A DNA stretch of 54,220 nucleotides, from positions 1 through 54,220 of the forward strand of contig JAQYOU010000169.1 in assembly GCA_028727105.1 (NCBI GenBank). Direction: 5' to 3'. This document shows, in pieces, positions 6,471 to 14,630 of the stretch. The DNA is from a bacterium (GTDB lineage Bacteria; Bacillota; Clostridia; Lachnospirales; Lachnospiraceae). Below the pieces are notes generated by a model, which did no database searches, was not told the DNA's origin, and was given only the letters and a program-made list of their open reading frames with translations. Within the stretch, counting starts at the first letter, position 1, and each line of letters starts with the position of its first letter. The translations under genes were made by a program, and so were the position numbers.

Positions 6471-8575
6471 TACGCTTCTTTTTTCTTAACGATCATAATG
6501 ATCACACTTCGGGGTGCCAGATCATAGTGTCCCACCGTGATCACCTCATCAATTGGCAGCTTTCCGCCCCGCGCCGTGTCTGCAATGAGTACCCAGTCGT
6601 ATCCTGCCGGCGGATCCGGGAAGCTGGTGCCCAGCTTCTCCCAGTAGGAATTTACGCCTACATAGACCAGATCATCCTCGTCCGCATCATTTTTTCCGGC
6701 ATAGAGCAGCCCGATCAGACGCGCATTATTTCCGCAGTCCGCATTCCAGGCTCTGCCGTGGTGATAGGAGATATCCGCAAAACCACAGGAAGCAGGCGCT
6801 GTGGGCTTACGCAGCACCGGATGTTCCTTGCGGAAATGGATCATAAAGCGCGCAAATTCAAAGACGTCCGCATATTCCTCCCTGCGTGTCCAGTCCAGCC
6901 ACGAGATCTCATTGTCCTGACAGTAGGCATTATTGTTTCCATTCTGGGTATTGCAGAACTCATCCCCCGCAAAAAACATCGCAGGGCCTCTGCTGCACAT
7001 GAGCGCTGCAAACGCATTTTTTATCATTTGGTGGCGCAGCTTAGTCACCTGCGGATCATCGGTCTCACCCTCACAGCCGCAGTTCCAGCTGTTTCCGTTA
7101 TTATCTCCGTCCGTGTTATTCCAGCCGTTCGCCTCGTTGTGCTTTGTATTGTAGGAATACAGATCATATAGCGTAAAACCGTCATGGCAGGTCAGGAAAT
7201 TCACCGATGCGCTCTGTCCGCGCACAAGCGGATCGTAAATATCCCGGGAGCCGGTCATTCGTGCCACAGCGGCCGGTGCCATGCCGTCATCACCCTTTAA
7301 GAAACGCCGCATGTCATCGCGGTATCTACCGTTCCACTCTGCCCAGCGGTTCCAGCTGGGGAAGGTGCCCACCTGATAAAGACCACCCGCATCCCACGCC
7401 TCGGCAATCAGCTTCACACCGGACAGGATCTGGTCAAAGGCCATGTTCTCCAAAAGCGGCGGATTGTCCATGGGCGCACCGTTCTGGTCGCGGCTCAGAA
7501 TGGAAGCCAAATCGAAACGGAAACCGTCCACGCGGTATTCCACCACCCAGTAACGCAGACAATCCATGATAAACTGACGCACGATGGGGTGATTGCAGTT
7601 CACACTGTTTCCGCAGCCACTGAAATTATAATAATAGCCCTCCGGCGTCAGCATGTAATAGATCTTATTATCAATTCCCTTGAAGGAGAAGGTCGGACCC
7701 ATATCATTGCCCTCTGCGGTATGGTTGAACACCACATGCAGAATGACCTCGATCCCGTTCTCATGCAGTTCCCGGATCAGCCGTTTTAACTCATCGCCCT
7801 CATGGTTGTGCTCCTGCACATAAGAATAGCTTGTATTCGGTGCAAAAAAGCATACCGTATTATAGCCCCAGTAGTCCAGCAGCTTCTTTCCGTCATGCTC
7901 TCGGGCCGAATCCATCTCATCAAACTCAAAGATCGGCATCAGTTCCACCGCATTGACGCCCAGCTCCTTTAAATACGGTATTTTTTCCCGGATCCCTTCA
8001 AAAGTACCGCGCGCTTTGACACCGGAAGAAGGATCCATCGTAAAACCTCGCACATGAAGCTCGTAGATGATCAGATCCTCCAGCTTGTTTTCCAGCTGTT
8101 TTTTTGCACCCCAGTCAAAGTTGTTCTCTACAACCCGGGCCTTGTAAACATGCTCACCCTCAAACTTTTCACCCCATTCCCGCTGCTCGGTTACCGCGCG
8201 GGCATAAGGATCCAAAATGATGGTATTTTTATCAAAACGATGCCCCTTTGCCTCATCGTAAGGTCCGTCAAACTGATAGGCGTATTCAAAATCCTCTATC
8301 TTTAATCCATATACAAACATCGAATAGGTGCTTCCGATCCGGTAATTGTCCGGAAACGGCAGCTTTGCATAGGGTTCCTTTTCACGAGGGTGAAACAAAA
8401 GCAGCGTGCAGCCCGTTGCATAATGGGAGCTGATCGTAAAGCTTACGCCATCATTTCCCTGCGTGGCTCCGCTGGTCTTATAAAACCCCGGGCGGACCTG
8501 AAAGCCTGCGATCTCATCCAGCGGCTGTAACTGTTGTCCCCGGACCGGTTCCGTCCATTTTGTTCTGCGAAACAT
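6470..8575 (-). CDS. glgX: Glycogen debranching enzyme (isoamylase type, GlgX)
   Basis: A 701-residue GH13 alpha-1,6-glucosidase that removes branch points from glycogen or limit dextrins in the cytoplasm. An N-terminal CBM48-like beta domain spans about 20-130 and is followed by the GH13 barrel. Catalytic regions visible: VVFNHTAEG near 282-290, VDGFRFDLAS near 348-357 with the nucleophile Asp, LIAEAWD near 391-397 with the acid Glu, and FLTCHDGFT near 464-472 with the third Asp. The C-terminal beta domain ends near 701. Its start lies 1 base past the hypA stop, so the two are co-transcribed although functionally unrelated. Confidence 0.92.
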   Translation of the reverse strand: MFRRTKWTEPVRGQQLQPLDEIAGFQVRPGFYKTSGATQGNDGVSFTISSHYATGCTLLLFHPREKEPYAKLPFPDNYRIGSTYSMFVYGLKIEDFEYAYQFDGPYDEAKGHRFDKNTIILDPYARAVTEQREWGEKFEGEHVYKARVVENNFDWGAKKQLENKLEDLIIYELHVRGFTMDPSSGVKARGTFEGIREKIPYLKELGVNAVELMPIFEFDEMDSAREHDGKKLLDYWGYNTVCFFAPNTSYSYVQEHNHEGDELKRLIRELHENGIEVILHVVFNHTAEGNDMGPTFSFKGIDNKIYYMLTPEGYYYNFSGCGNSVNCNHPIVRQFIMDCLRYWVVEYRVDGFRFDLASILSRDQNGAPMDNPPLLENMAFDQILSGVKLIAEAWDAGGLYQVGTFPSWNRWAEWNGRYRDDMRRFLKGDDGMAPAAVARMTGSRDIYDPLVRGQSASVNFLTCHDGFTLYDLYSYNTKHNEANGWNNTDGDNNGNSWNCGCEGETDDPQVTKLRHQMIKNAFAALMCSRGPAMFFAGDEFCNTQNGNNNAYCQDNEISWLDWTRREEYADVFEFARFMIHFRKEHPVLRKPTAPASCGFADISYHHGRAWNADCGNNARLIGLLYAGKNDADEDDLVYVGVNSYWEKLGTSFPDPPAGYDWVLIADTARGGKLPIDEVITVGHYDLAPRSVIIMIVKKKEA

Positions 8576-8576
8576 A

Positions 8577-8927
8577 TCAACTTGCCTCCATCGATTCTAT
8601 CAAAAACTCTTTGCCGGATATCATGTCATAAGAAAAACCGTGGCAATCCGGACAACTGCAGTCATCCGTTCCATGGGCATCAAACGCGAATTCCCGCCCG
8701 CAGTCCCTGCACCGGAAAACGATCGGAACGATCTCTATACGAAGGCTCGCGCCTTCAGCCGCCGTTCCCTTTGTCAGATGATCAAAATAGTGCTGCAGCC
8801 ATTTCTCCTCATAGCCCTGCATCACACCTACCTTTAATGTAATGGTATGAATTTTTTTCAGATGCTGCTCCTCCAGCATGGAAAGTGCCAGATTCAGCAC
8901 GTTTGTTGTCACAGATAACTCGTGCAT
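8577..8927 (-). CDS. hypA: Hydrogenase nickel-incorporation metallochaperone HypA
   Basis: A 116-residue protein that delivers nickel to [NiFe] hydrogenase together with HypB. The N-terminal MHE carries the nickel-binding His2. Two CxxC pairs (CRDC near 73-76 and CPDC near 92-95) form the zinc site. Length and layout match the family. It has its own promoter and is followed at once by glgX. The partner hypB lies 20 kb away at 28876-29556 and a Ni/Co ECF importer lies at 9.9-12.6 kb. HydF serves a different ([FeFe]) enzyme, so this genome probably makes or made both hydrogenase types. Confidence 0.9.
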   Translation of the reverse strand: MHELSVTTNVLNLALSMLEEQHLKKIHTITLKVGVMQGYEEKWLQHYFDHLTKGTAAEGASLRIEIVPIVFRCRDCGREFAFDAHGTDDCSCPDCHGFSYDMISGKEFLIESMEAS

Positions 8928-8968
8928 AACATATCCCTTTTTCCGTTCAGATATACCAATATTTAGAA

Positions 8969-8997
8969 ATTATATCACATTCGTCATATCTCGACAA
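8969..8997 (-). promoter_or_regulatory. Promoter of hypA-glgX
   Basis: Minus strand: TTGTCG (8997-8992), a 17-base spacer and a perfect TATAAT (8974-8969), giving a leader of about 35 bases before hypA. Confidence 0.7.
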
Positions 8998-9050
8998 TTT
9001 TTTTAGCAAAATATCTTAATCGTTTTCGCAGACATTTGCTGTCCTTATAG

Positions 9051-9112
9051 AAAAACAAAAGATCCGAACGTGCCTGCCCGGACTATCCATCCGCAGAAAG
9101 CACATTCGGATC
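9051..9112 (-). terminator. Terminator of bioY
   Basis: Arms GATCCGAACGTGC (9061-9073) and GCACATTCGGATC (9100-9112) pair with one wobble; an inner CTGC/GCAG and CGGA/TCCG stem lies inside. On the minus strand the hairpin is followed by TTTTGTTTTT. Confidence 0.85.
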
Positions 9113-9121
9113 TATGATCAT

Positions 9122-9694
9122 TTATGCAGAAACGGTATCATCCCCATGCACCGTCACAAGATTCGCCCGGATCAATACCTTTTTCAGCTCCGGACCGACG
9201 ATCACGAGGATTACGATTTTTACCAGATCAAAACCAACGTAAGGGATCACGCCTGCGGCCAGCGCCTGGGAAAAGGTCATTCCGGCTACGAAGGCCAGCC
9301 ATGCGGTTCCGAACACATAGGCAACGCCGATGCCAAGGATCATTCCCACAGCGGAAACCAGACGGTTTTTCCAGTAGCGGTCAATAAAGAATCCGCTGAT
9401 CACTGCGGTAAAGATAAAGCCGATCAGATATCCGCCGGTCGGTCCAAGGAGCTTTGCAGGTCCGCCGGTAAACCCGGAAAACACCGGAAGTCCAACCAGC
9501 CCCAGCAGAAGGTACACAAGAAAAGCGACCGTTCCGCGCCACATACCGACTGCATATACTGCCAGATAAATACCGATCATCGTCAGGGAGATCGGTACCG
9601 GACTAAAGGGCAGCGGCACCGACAGCGGTCCCAGCACACAGATGATAGCTGCCATGAGGGCAGTCAGCGTTAATTCTTTTGTTCTCGTATTCAT
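9122..9694 (-). CDS. bioY: Biotin ECF transporter substrate-binding protein BioY
   Basis: A 190-residue membrane protein with six predicted helices, the S-component that captures biotin and works with the shared EcfA-EcfA'-EcfT energy module. Family features are the GPLSVPLPFSPVPISLTMIGI segment (about 22-42), the GxxGLPVFSGFTGGP region (about 66-79) and the GPTGGYLIGF motif (about 85-94). It is a single-gene unit with its own promoter overlapped by a BirA-type operator and its own terminator. The nearby CbiO-like ATPase belongs to the metal transporter upstream and is separated by this promoter. Confidence 0.93.
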   Translation of the reverse strand: MNTRTKELTLTALMAAIICVLGPLSVPLPFSPVPISLTMIGIYLAVYAVGMWRGTVAFLVYLLLGLVGLPVFSGFTGGPAKLLGPTGGYLIGFIFTAVISGFFIDRYWKNRLVSAVGMILGIGVAYVFGTAWLAFVAGMTFSQALAAGVIPYVGFDLVKIVILVIVGPELKKVLIRANLVTVHGDDTVSA

Positions 9695-9794
9695 TACACA
9701 ATATCCTCCGTTTCACATTGCGCTCCTACAGACCAGCTCCTTTTTCCGACGCAAATACACCTGATCTGTACAGCAAATTCTTCATTCCTTGGAC

Positions 9795-9823
9795 ATTGTA
9801 AACGATACAGCACCAATTGTCAA
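9795..9823 (-). promoter_or_regulatory. Promoter of bioY
   Basis: Minus strand: a perfect TTGACA (9823-9818), a 17-base spacer and TACAAT (9800-9795). The -35 box lies within the left arm of the BirA operator. Confidence 0.75.
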
Positions 9824-9849
9824 CCTATTCATTATTTTAGTTAACATTT
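9815..9849. promoter_or_regulatory. BirA operator (biotin box) of bioY
   Basis: Arms AATTGTCAAC (9815-9824) and GTTAACATTT (9840-9849) are separated by exactly 15 bases. This fits the TTGTTAAC-N15-GTTAACAA operator of bifunctional BirA in Firmicutes. It overlaps the -35 box, so biotin-bound BirA should block bioY transcription. Confidence 0.8.
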
Positions 9850-9907
9850 GACATCAACACTGATACGTGCGATTTCACAGTTCTGCTTCTTCTGCTTCTG
9901 CCACAGA

Positions 9908-10633
9908 TCAGATTCCCATCGCCTGCATACAAAGCGGCAATTCCATTCTGTTTTTTTCCAAAAGCTCCCTGTCCTTTAGGATCGTTCGACAGTCTCCATC
10001 TGCCACCACAGTCCCGCGGGATAAAAGGATCACACGGTCACAGGTCTCTAAGATCATATCCAGATCATGGGATGCGATCAGTTTTGTCTGCGGCAGTGAC
10101 TGTATCGTGCGGATGACAATTCGCCGGTTGACCGGATCCAGGGCTGTCGACGGCTCATCCATCAAAATCACTTCCGGCTGCATGGCAAGGACCGTCGCGA
10201 TCGCCGCCATCCGCTTCTCGCCGCCTGAGATCTTGTGATTATACCGGTACTTCAGATCCTGCAGACCGAGCTGTCCCAACACAGCATCCACCCGCGCTTC
10301 CGCCGCATCTTTTGTCATCCCGTAATTGCGCAGGCCGAACATCATATCCTCATAAACCGTGGGCATAAACATCTGATTGTCCGAATCCTGCAGCACATAC
10401 CCTGTTTTTTTGCGGATCTGTGGAAGATTTTGCTTTTTTACCTGAATCCCATCTATGAAAATGCTTCCCTCGCCCGCTAAGAGCCCAAGCATCAGCTTCA
10501 TGATCGTGGACTTTCCCGCTCCGTTCGCCCCGATCAGTCCCACTGTCTCGCCCTTTTTTATGACCAGATCTATTTTTTGCACAATCGGCGTTTTTCCATC
10601 ATAAGAGAATGATACATTCTGAAATTCGATCAT
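9908..10633 (-). CDS. ECF-type nickel/cobalt transporter ATP-binding protein (CbiO/NikO)
   Basis: A 241-residue ABC ATPase with Walker A GANGAGKST (about 35-43), Q-loop VLQDSDNQMF (about 79-88), signature SGGEKRM (about 136-142), Walker B VILMDEPSTALDP (about 155-167) and the switch His in ASHDLD (about 188-193). ATG at 10633 was chosen over an upstream GTG because GAGAGG stands 8 bases before it. It is third in a CbiM/N-CbiQ-CbiO operon and powers the import of nickel or cobalt. Nickel is favoured slightly by the hypA and hypB genes nearby. Confidence 0.88.
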   Translation of the reverse strand: MIEFQNVSFSYDGKTPIVQKIDLVIKKGETVGLIGANGAGKSTIMKLMLGLLAGEGSIFIDGIQVKKQNLPQIRKKTGYVLQDSDNQMFMPTVYEDMMFGLRNYGMTKDAAEARVDAVLGQLGLQDLKYRYNHKISGGEKRMAAIATVLAMQPEVILMDEPSTALDPVNRRIVIRTIQSLPQTKLIASHDLDMILETCDRVILLSRGTVVADGDCRTILKDRELLEKNRMELPLCMQAMGI

Positions 10634-10715
10634 TTTTTTCACCTCTCACTGTAACTGATCAACGATACTTATGCTATCCTGCAGTCAGATCACAGTCGCC
10701 AAAACCCGGCACCTG

Positions 10716-11519
10716 TTATCCCACAAGCAAAGTACCGATCAGCTGTGCCACATTCACCACCCGCGCACATACAAACACACTGCAGCTGATAAGTGTGAAC
10801 AACACACCGCCCGCGCGACAGTCAGGGATATCACTGTAATAGAATTCGCCTCGAAAACCCCGGAGCTCCATACTGTTGTACAGTTCCTGTGCGCGATCCA
10901 TACTGCGCAGCAGAAGTTGTCCGAGAAAGGAACCCCATGCCGAAATGTGTATTCCCTTCTGTCCGGGCGCGCGAAGGCTGTAGGCCTGTACCATGACAGA
11001 AGCTTCTTCCATCATAACACCAATATATCGATAGGTCAGAAGGAGCAAAGCCACAAGAAGCTTCGGCACATGAAGCTGACGCAGCCCGGCACAGAGCACA
11101 TCGATGGTCGTCGTGGCAACGAGCAAAAAGGATGCCATCAGCGCCAGACATCCTTTTAACATCAGTGTCAACATAGATATGATCCCACCGGTTATGACCA
11201 GATTACCGATCTGTACCATCGGTGTCTGATCCAGAAAAGGATTCACCAGACCGACCGCACACACCAGCGGCAATACGACACGCAGCTTATAAAAGCACAC
11301 ATGCACCGGTATCCCCGTAGCCTGAAACAATAAGATGGGGTACAACACCATCACGACCAAGCCGGAAAGATCATATTTATGAAATGATACTACTATAAAA
11401 ATATATGTAATCGTTACAAGTAATTTGCACAACGGATGCAGGCGGTGAACAACGGATGTTCCCGTCGCCAGCACATCCATCTCCCGAAGCTCGGACTGTG
11501 CACCTGATAATTTATCCAT
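10716..11519 (-). CDS. ECF-type nickel/cobalt transporter transmembrane protein (CbiQ/NikQ)
   Basis: A membrane protein of about 267 residues with five or so hydrophobic helices, the T-component that links the ATPase to the metal-binding S-component. N-terminal VHRLHPLCKLL (about 24-34) and the coupling motifs around SMELRGFRGEFY (about 221-232) and YSLRAPGQKG (about 180-189) fit the CbiQ family. The ATG at 11519 was preferred to a GTG 6 bases upstream; the ribosome site is weak, consistent with translation coupled to the upstream gene, whose stop is about 20 bases away. Confidence 0.88.
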   Translation of the reverse strand: MDKLSGAQSELREMDVLATGTSVVHRLHPLCKLLVTITYIFIVVSFHKYDLSGLVVMVLYPILLFQATGIPVHVCFYKLRVVLPLVCAVGLVNPFLDQTPMVQIGNLVITGGIISMLTLMLKGCLALMASFLLVATTTIDVLCAGLRQLHVPKLLVALLLLTYRYIGVMMEEASVMVQAYSLRAPGQKGIHISAWGSFLGQLLLRSMDRAQELYNSMELRGFRGEFYYSDIPDCRAGGVLFTLISCSVFVCARVVNVAQLIGTLLVG

Positions 11520-11539
11520 GATCACTCATTTTGTAACTG

Positions 11540-12610
11540 TCAGGTATCTTCGCAGTTACCGTTTATTCTTTTCGTTCTGAAAAATCCTCCCAGCATGCAG
11601 ATCAGTACCGCAACAGCCGCCACGATCGCAGAGCCCACCAGACCGGATACGGTCGTTCCCGCCGCGCTGTCGCTTCCGGTAAATGCGTAGTCCGGAAGGA
11701 ATGCTGTCTTTTCCTGAATCATCCCCGCTGTATCTGCGGCCTTGCTGGAAATCCCATAAGCATCCTCATCCAAGGCCATATTTTCACTGTACCCGGCCTC
11801 GGAATTTCCAAACATCGACCATTCCAGTCCATCCGGATTTCCGCTGGCAAAAAGCGAAAGCCCTCCGCCCACCATCACGACAACTGACGCGAGGATTGCG
11901 ACCGTCATCTTGAGCGAGCATCTGCTCTTTGCCTTTTTTGCTCCCACGGAAAGCTCTGTGAGCAGTTCCGGACGCGCCTCATAAATGAACAGAAGCACTG
12001 CCGTGGTGATCAGTCCCTCCACCAGACCGATCGCCAGATGGATCGGCTGCATGATACCGGCAAATGCGCCAAAGGGCAATTCTGTGATACCGGACGCAGT
12101 CGTCTCCAAAACGACCGAAAATGCACCCATCTGTAATGTAATGACACAGCCAAGAACAGATGCAAGCGCGATCCTGATGCGATCCGCATTTTTCTTTCCA
12201 TCAAATAACCTGCTGTGCATGATGGGCTTCCAGATCAGGTAATAGCCGATAAAGCATCCGTAAAATGCCATATTCCAACAGTTTGCGCCGAGCGCCAGCA
12301 AGCCTCCGTCCGCAAAAAACAGTGCCTGGATGGCCAAAATCACCGCCATAGACAAAAAGCCCGCCTGCGGCCCCAGCAGTGCCGAGAGCAACATTCCTCC
12401 GCACAGATGTCCGGACGAGCCGGTGCCCGGGATCGTATAATTGATCATCTGACCCGCAAACACCAGCGCCGCTGTCACCGCCATCGTTGGCAGCTTTGCC
12501 ATATTCTCATCCTTTTTCAGTTCCTTAACCGAAACTCCAACCACTGCTCCGGATGCAGCAAACATTGTCGCCGCAACTGCCGGTGCCAGCAATGCGTCTG
12601 CCATATGCAT
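11540..12610 (-). CDS. Fused nickel/cobalt ECF transporter substrate-capture protein (CbiM plus CbiN/PDGLEW)
   Basis: About 356 residues. CbiM/NikM spans about 1-220 with seven or so helices, then a charged linker, then a CbiN-like PDGLEW domain near 258-345 that ends in a membrane helix. The ATG at 12610 gives the N-terminus MHMADALLAP; in this family Met1 and His2 of the mature chain bind the metal, which supports this start over a TTG two codons upstream, as does GAGAGG 8 bases before it. Other metal-site features are GSSGHLCGG near 77-85 and a later buried His. Fusion of the M and N parts is a known NikMN/CbiMN arrangement. Confidence 0.9.
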   Translation of the reverse strand: MHMADALLAPAVAATMFAASGAVVGVSVKELKKDENMAKLPTMAVTAALVFAGQMINYTIPGTGSSGHLCGGMLLSALLGPQAGFLSMAVILAIQALFFADGGLLALGANCWNMAFYGCFIGYYLIWKPIMHSRLFDGKKNADRIRIALASVLGCVITLQMGAFSVVLETTASGITELPFGAFAGIMQPIHLAIGLVEGLITTAVLLFIYEARPELLTELSVGAKKAKSRCSLKMTVAILASVVVMVGGGLSLFASGNPDGLEWSMFGNSEAGYSENMALDEDAYGISSKAADTAGMIQEKTAFLPDYAFTGSDSAAGTTVSGLVGSAIVAAVAVLICMLGGFFRTKRINGNCEDT

Positions 12611-12644
12611 AAACAATACCTCTCTTTACTTATTCAATATTGGT

Positions 12645-12673
12645 ATTGTAGCATTCGCACCCCGCGCTTCCAA
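12645..12673 (-). promoter_or_regulatory. Promoter of the Ni/Co transporter operon
   Basis: Minus strand: TTGGAA (12673-12668), a 17-base spacer and TACAAT (12650-12645). A short inverted repeat CAATA/TATTG covers the -10 box and a CCCC-TGT-GGGG hairpin lies just upstream of the -35 box; either might be a metal-regulator site, but no NikR or cobalamin element is recognised. Confidence 0.6.
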
Positions 12674-12728
12674 GCCCCTGTGGGGGTTGTTTTTTTTCAT
12701 CTTTTATGATTCAAAGACACGCAGCACA

Positions 12729-12953
12729 TCATTCTCCCGGCTCGCTCTTGATCACCTTTCCGGTATTCCAAAGCATTGCTGTTTTCTGTGCTGCCGTAAG
12801 ACGCTCGTCCTCCGTCTTAAAATCAATGTTTACGGAATGTGCACCGCACTCCGCACACATCACATAGTAGGAGCTTCCACACTCCTCTTCCAACAGGCCT
12901 GCGCCGCCGCAGACCGGACAATCATGTACTTCCACTAATTCTTCAATGTTCAT
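12729..12953 (-). CDS. Small zinc-ribbon protein, Lar (restriction alleviation)-like
   Basis: A 74-residue protein with two CxxC pairs (CPVCGG near 12-17 and CAECG near 33-37) and a C-terminal AQKTAMLWNTGKV segment (about 55-67). This pattern, CPxCGG, CxxCGA and a WN near the end, resembles the Lar family of phage-type restriction-alleviation proteins and small zinc-finger proteins. GAGAGGA precedes the ATG. It stands alone between Uma2 and the metal transporter and no phage genes are close. The function is uncertain. Confidence 0.65.
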   Translation of the reverse strand: MNIEELVEVHDCPVCGGAGLLEEECGSSYYVMCAECGAHSVNIDFKTEDERLTAAQKTAMLWNTGKVIKSEPGE

Positions 12954-12974
12954 TTCGGTGTCCTCTCTTTCCTG

Positions 12975-13517
12975 TCATTCACTTATTCTGGTAAAATCAA
13001 TCAATAGATCAGGGTATATGTTTACTTTTACCTGATCCGTAAAAGAATATTCCTGTACATCCTCATGTTCCAGATCATACACAAGTATTCTGCTTTTATC
13101 AGGATCCACGATCCAATACTCCCGCACTCCCGCTGTTCGGTACTTGAAAAGCTTCGTGTAATAGTCCATTCTCCTGCTGCCCGGCGAGACGACCTCAATG
13201 ATCCAATCCGGTGCACCAGAGCATCCTTGATCTGTTAGTTTTGATCTGTCGCAAATTACACTGATATCCGGTTCGACATAATTGCTATCGTCTTCATTCA
13301 GGAATACAGCAAATGGTGCAATATACGGTTCACAGGAGCCGTCTTTTGATTTCATGTAATTCATTATTATAGTAAAAAGCTCCCCGGATATCAACTGATG
13401 CTTTCGGCTTGGCGGAGCCATATAATAAATCTGGCCATCGATCAACTCCGCACGTTCTCCATTCGGCAGGGCATAGATATCTTCAAGCGTAAAAATCCGT
13501 TCTCTCGGTAATGGCAT
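12975..13517 (-). CDS. Uma2-family PD-(D/E)XK endonuclease-fold protein
   Basis: A 180-residue protein of the Uma2 (DUF820) family. Family landmarks: FTLEDIYALP (about 10-19), ERAELIDGQIYYM (about 21-33), the nuclease-type residues in YVEPDISVICD (about 79-89) and IIEVVSPGSRRMDYYTKLFKY (about 106-126), and REYWIVDP (about 132-139). The family is abundant in cyanobacteria and Firmicutes and mobile in distribution; its substrate is not established. GAGAGGG lies before the ATG. It is transcribed toward the Lar-like gene, whose start is 21 bases past its stop. Confidence 0.85.
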   Translation of the reverse strand: MPLPRERIFTLEDIYALPNGERAELIDGQIYYMAPPSRKHQLISGELFTIIMNYMKSKDGSCEPYIAPFAVFLNEDDSNYVEPDISVICDRSKLTDQGCSGAPDWIIEVVSPGSRRMDYYTKLFKYRTAGVREYWIVDPDKSRILVYDLEHEDVQEYSFTDQVKVNIYPDLLIDFTRISE

Positions 13518-13544
13518 AGTAATCCCTCTCTCATTTTTATTTAG

Positions 13545-13574
13545 AAAAAGGATAAGCTTTCGCTTATCCTTTTT
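13545..13574. terminator. Bidirectional terminator
   Basis: Stem AAAAAGGATAAGC (13545-13557) with GCTTATCCTTTTT (13562-13574) and a 4-base loop. It has a T run in both directions and ends the tRNA transcript on the minus strand. Confidence 0.85.
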
Positions 13575-13582
13575 CTATTTCA

Positions 13583-13655
13583 TGAGACACGGGGGATTCG
13601 AACCCCCGACAACTTGATTAAAAGTCAAATACTCTACCAACTGAGCTAGTATCCC
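13583..13655 (-). tRNA. tRNA-Lys (UUU)
   Basis: A 73-base cloverleaf. Anticodon loop CTTTTAA gives UUU. The T-arm GGGGG-TTCGAAT-CCCCC is perfect. The acceptor GGGATAC pairs with GTGTCTC through two G-U wobbles (2:71 and 5:68). CCA is not encoded. Last gene of the five-tRNA cluster. Confidence 0.95.
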
Positions 13656-13687
13656 ATACCATATAAAATTTGTGATCTCTCACTAAC

Positions 13688-13759
13688 CTGGGCTAACCAG
13701 ATTCGAACTGGTGAATGCAGGAGTCAAAGTCCTGTGCCTTACCGCTTGGCGATAGCCCA
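13688..13759 (-). tRNA. tRNA-Gln (UUG)
   Basis: A 72-base cloverleaf. The anticodon stem CAGGA/TCCTG encloses CTTTGAC-type bases, giving UUG. The acceptor TGGGCTA/TAGCCCA pairs perfectly and the discriminator is G, as in Gln tRNAs. Confidence 0.95.
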
Positions 13760-13816
13760 TCATAAACCTGCCAGACCAAACTCTCTTTCCAGCCATCGAA
13801 AACTGATTGCTCAAAA

Positions 13817-13891
13817 GGTGGATACAGGGATTCGAACCCTGGGCCTCCAGAGCCACAATCTGGCGCGCTAACCAACTGCGCTATACCAACC
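13817..13891 (-). tRNA. tRNA-His (GUG)
   Basis: Anticodon stem CCAGA/TCTGG with loop TTGTGGC gives GUG. An encoded G at -1 faces C73, the His identity feature. The acceptor strand GTTGGTA against TATCCAC leaves a U-C mismatch at 3:70 and a wobble at 5:68. The other arms are intact. Confidence 0.92.
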
Positions 13892-13899
13892 AAAGGAAC

Positions 13900-13973
<74 letters not shown>

Positions 13974-13995
13974 ATACCGAGCTATTCACTCGTGA

Positions 13996-14066
13996 AGCGG
14001 GTGATGGGAATCGAACCCACGTATCCAGCTTGGAAGGCTGGTGTTCTACCATTGAACTACACCCGC
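13996..14066 (-). tRNA. tRNA-Gly (UCC)
   Basis: A 71-base cloverleaf. Anticodon loop CTTCCAA gives UCC. The acceptor GCGGGTG/CACCCGC pairs perfectly; discriminator U. First gene of the cluster behind a consensus promoter. Confidence 0.95.
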
Positions 14067-14105
14067 GTGTCTCTTGCGTATCGCGAACGCCGCAACGCAA
14101 ATAGA

Positions 14106-14134
14106 ATTATATGTCAGGAAATCCGTTTTGTCAA
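14106..14134 (-). promoter_or_regulatory. Consensus promoter of the tRNA cluster
   Basis: Minus strand: perfect TTGACA (14134-14129), exactly 17 bases, perfect TATAAT (14111-14106). It lies between the stop of the phosphodiesterase gene and tRNA-Gly. Confidence 0.88.
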
Positions 14135-14135
14135 C

Positions 14136-14630
14136 CTATTTTTTCAAAAATTTTATATCAATTCGATACAGCCCTGTTTCATCGATGGAAAGAACTCCGT
14201 AGCTGGGCTCATAACCGGGCTGTCTGGGTCTGGAGATACTGCCGGGATTTGCGATCAGCACGCCGCCGCACTGTTCCACAAGCGGACGGTGGGTGTGTCC
14301 AAACAACGCGATCTGACAGCCGCATGCCGCCGCCTGGTCACGAAGCACATCCATTCCGGTGGTTACATAATATTCATGTCCATGAGTCATAAAAATATGT
14401 ATGCCGCTGATCGTGATGGCCATTTCGCTTGGCAGGGCACTTGCCCAGTCACAGTTTCCGGCCACGATCTCCACGGGCACTCCCACGATCTCCTCAATGA
14501 TGGGATCCCAGCCCTCGGTATCCCCCATATGAAGTACGCGGTCAAAAGGTGCCTCTAGTCGGACGACCTCCTTTAAATTCTCATGAAATCCATGTGTATC
14601 ACTGATCAAAAGAATCTTTTTCGTCTTCAT
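14136..14630 (-). CDS. Metallophosphoesterase, YfcE/MJ0936 family
   Basis: A 164-residue cytoplasmic phosphodiesterase with the two-metal calcineurin-like core: ISDTHG (about 9-14), MGD (about 35-37), GNCD (about 58-61), MTHGHEYY (about 81-88) and GHTHRP (about 115-120). Members hydrolyse model phosphodiesters; the physiological substrate is not settled. Its start overlaps the end of rdgB by 4 bases, so the two are coupled, a pairing seen widely in Firmicutes. Confidence 0.9.
   Translation of the reverse strand: MKTKKILLISDTHGFHENLKEVVRLEAPFDRVLHMGDTEGWDPIIEEIVGVPVEIVAGNCDWASALPSEMAITISGIHIFMTHGHEYYVTTGMDVLRDQAAACGCQIALFGHTHRPLVEQCGGVLIANPGSISRPRQPGYEPSYGVLSIDETGLYRIDIKFLKK

Noticed and set aside
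12674-12698. CCCC-TGT-GGGG hairpin with T run as a terminator
   Set aside because: The T run is on the plus strand, and no plus-strand gene ends here. It is more likely part of the upstream region of the metal transporter promoter.
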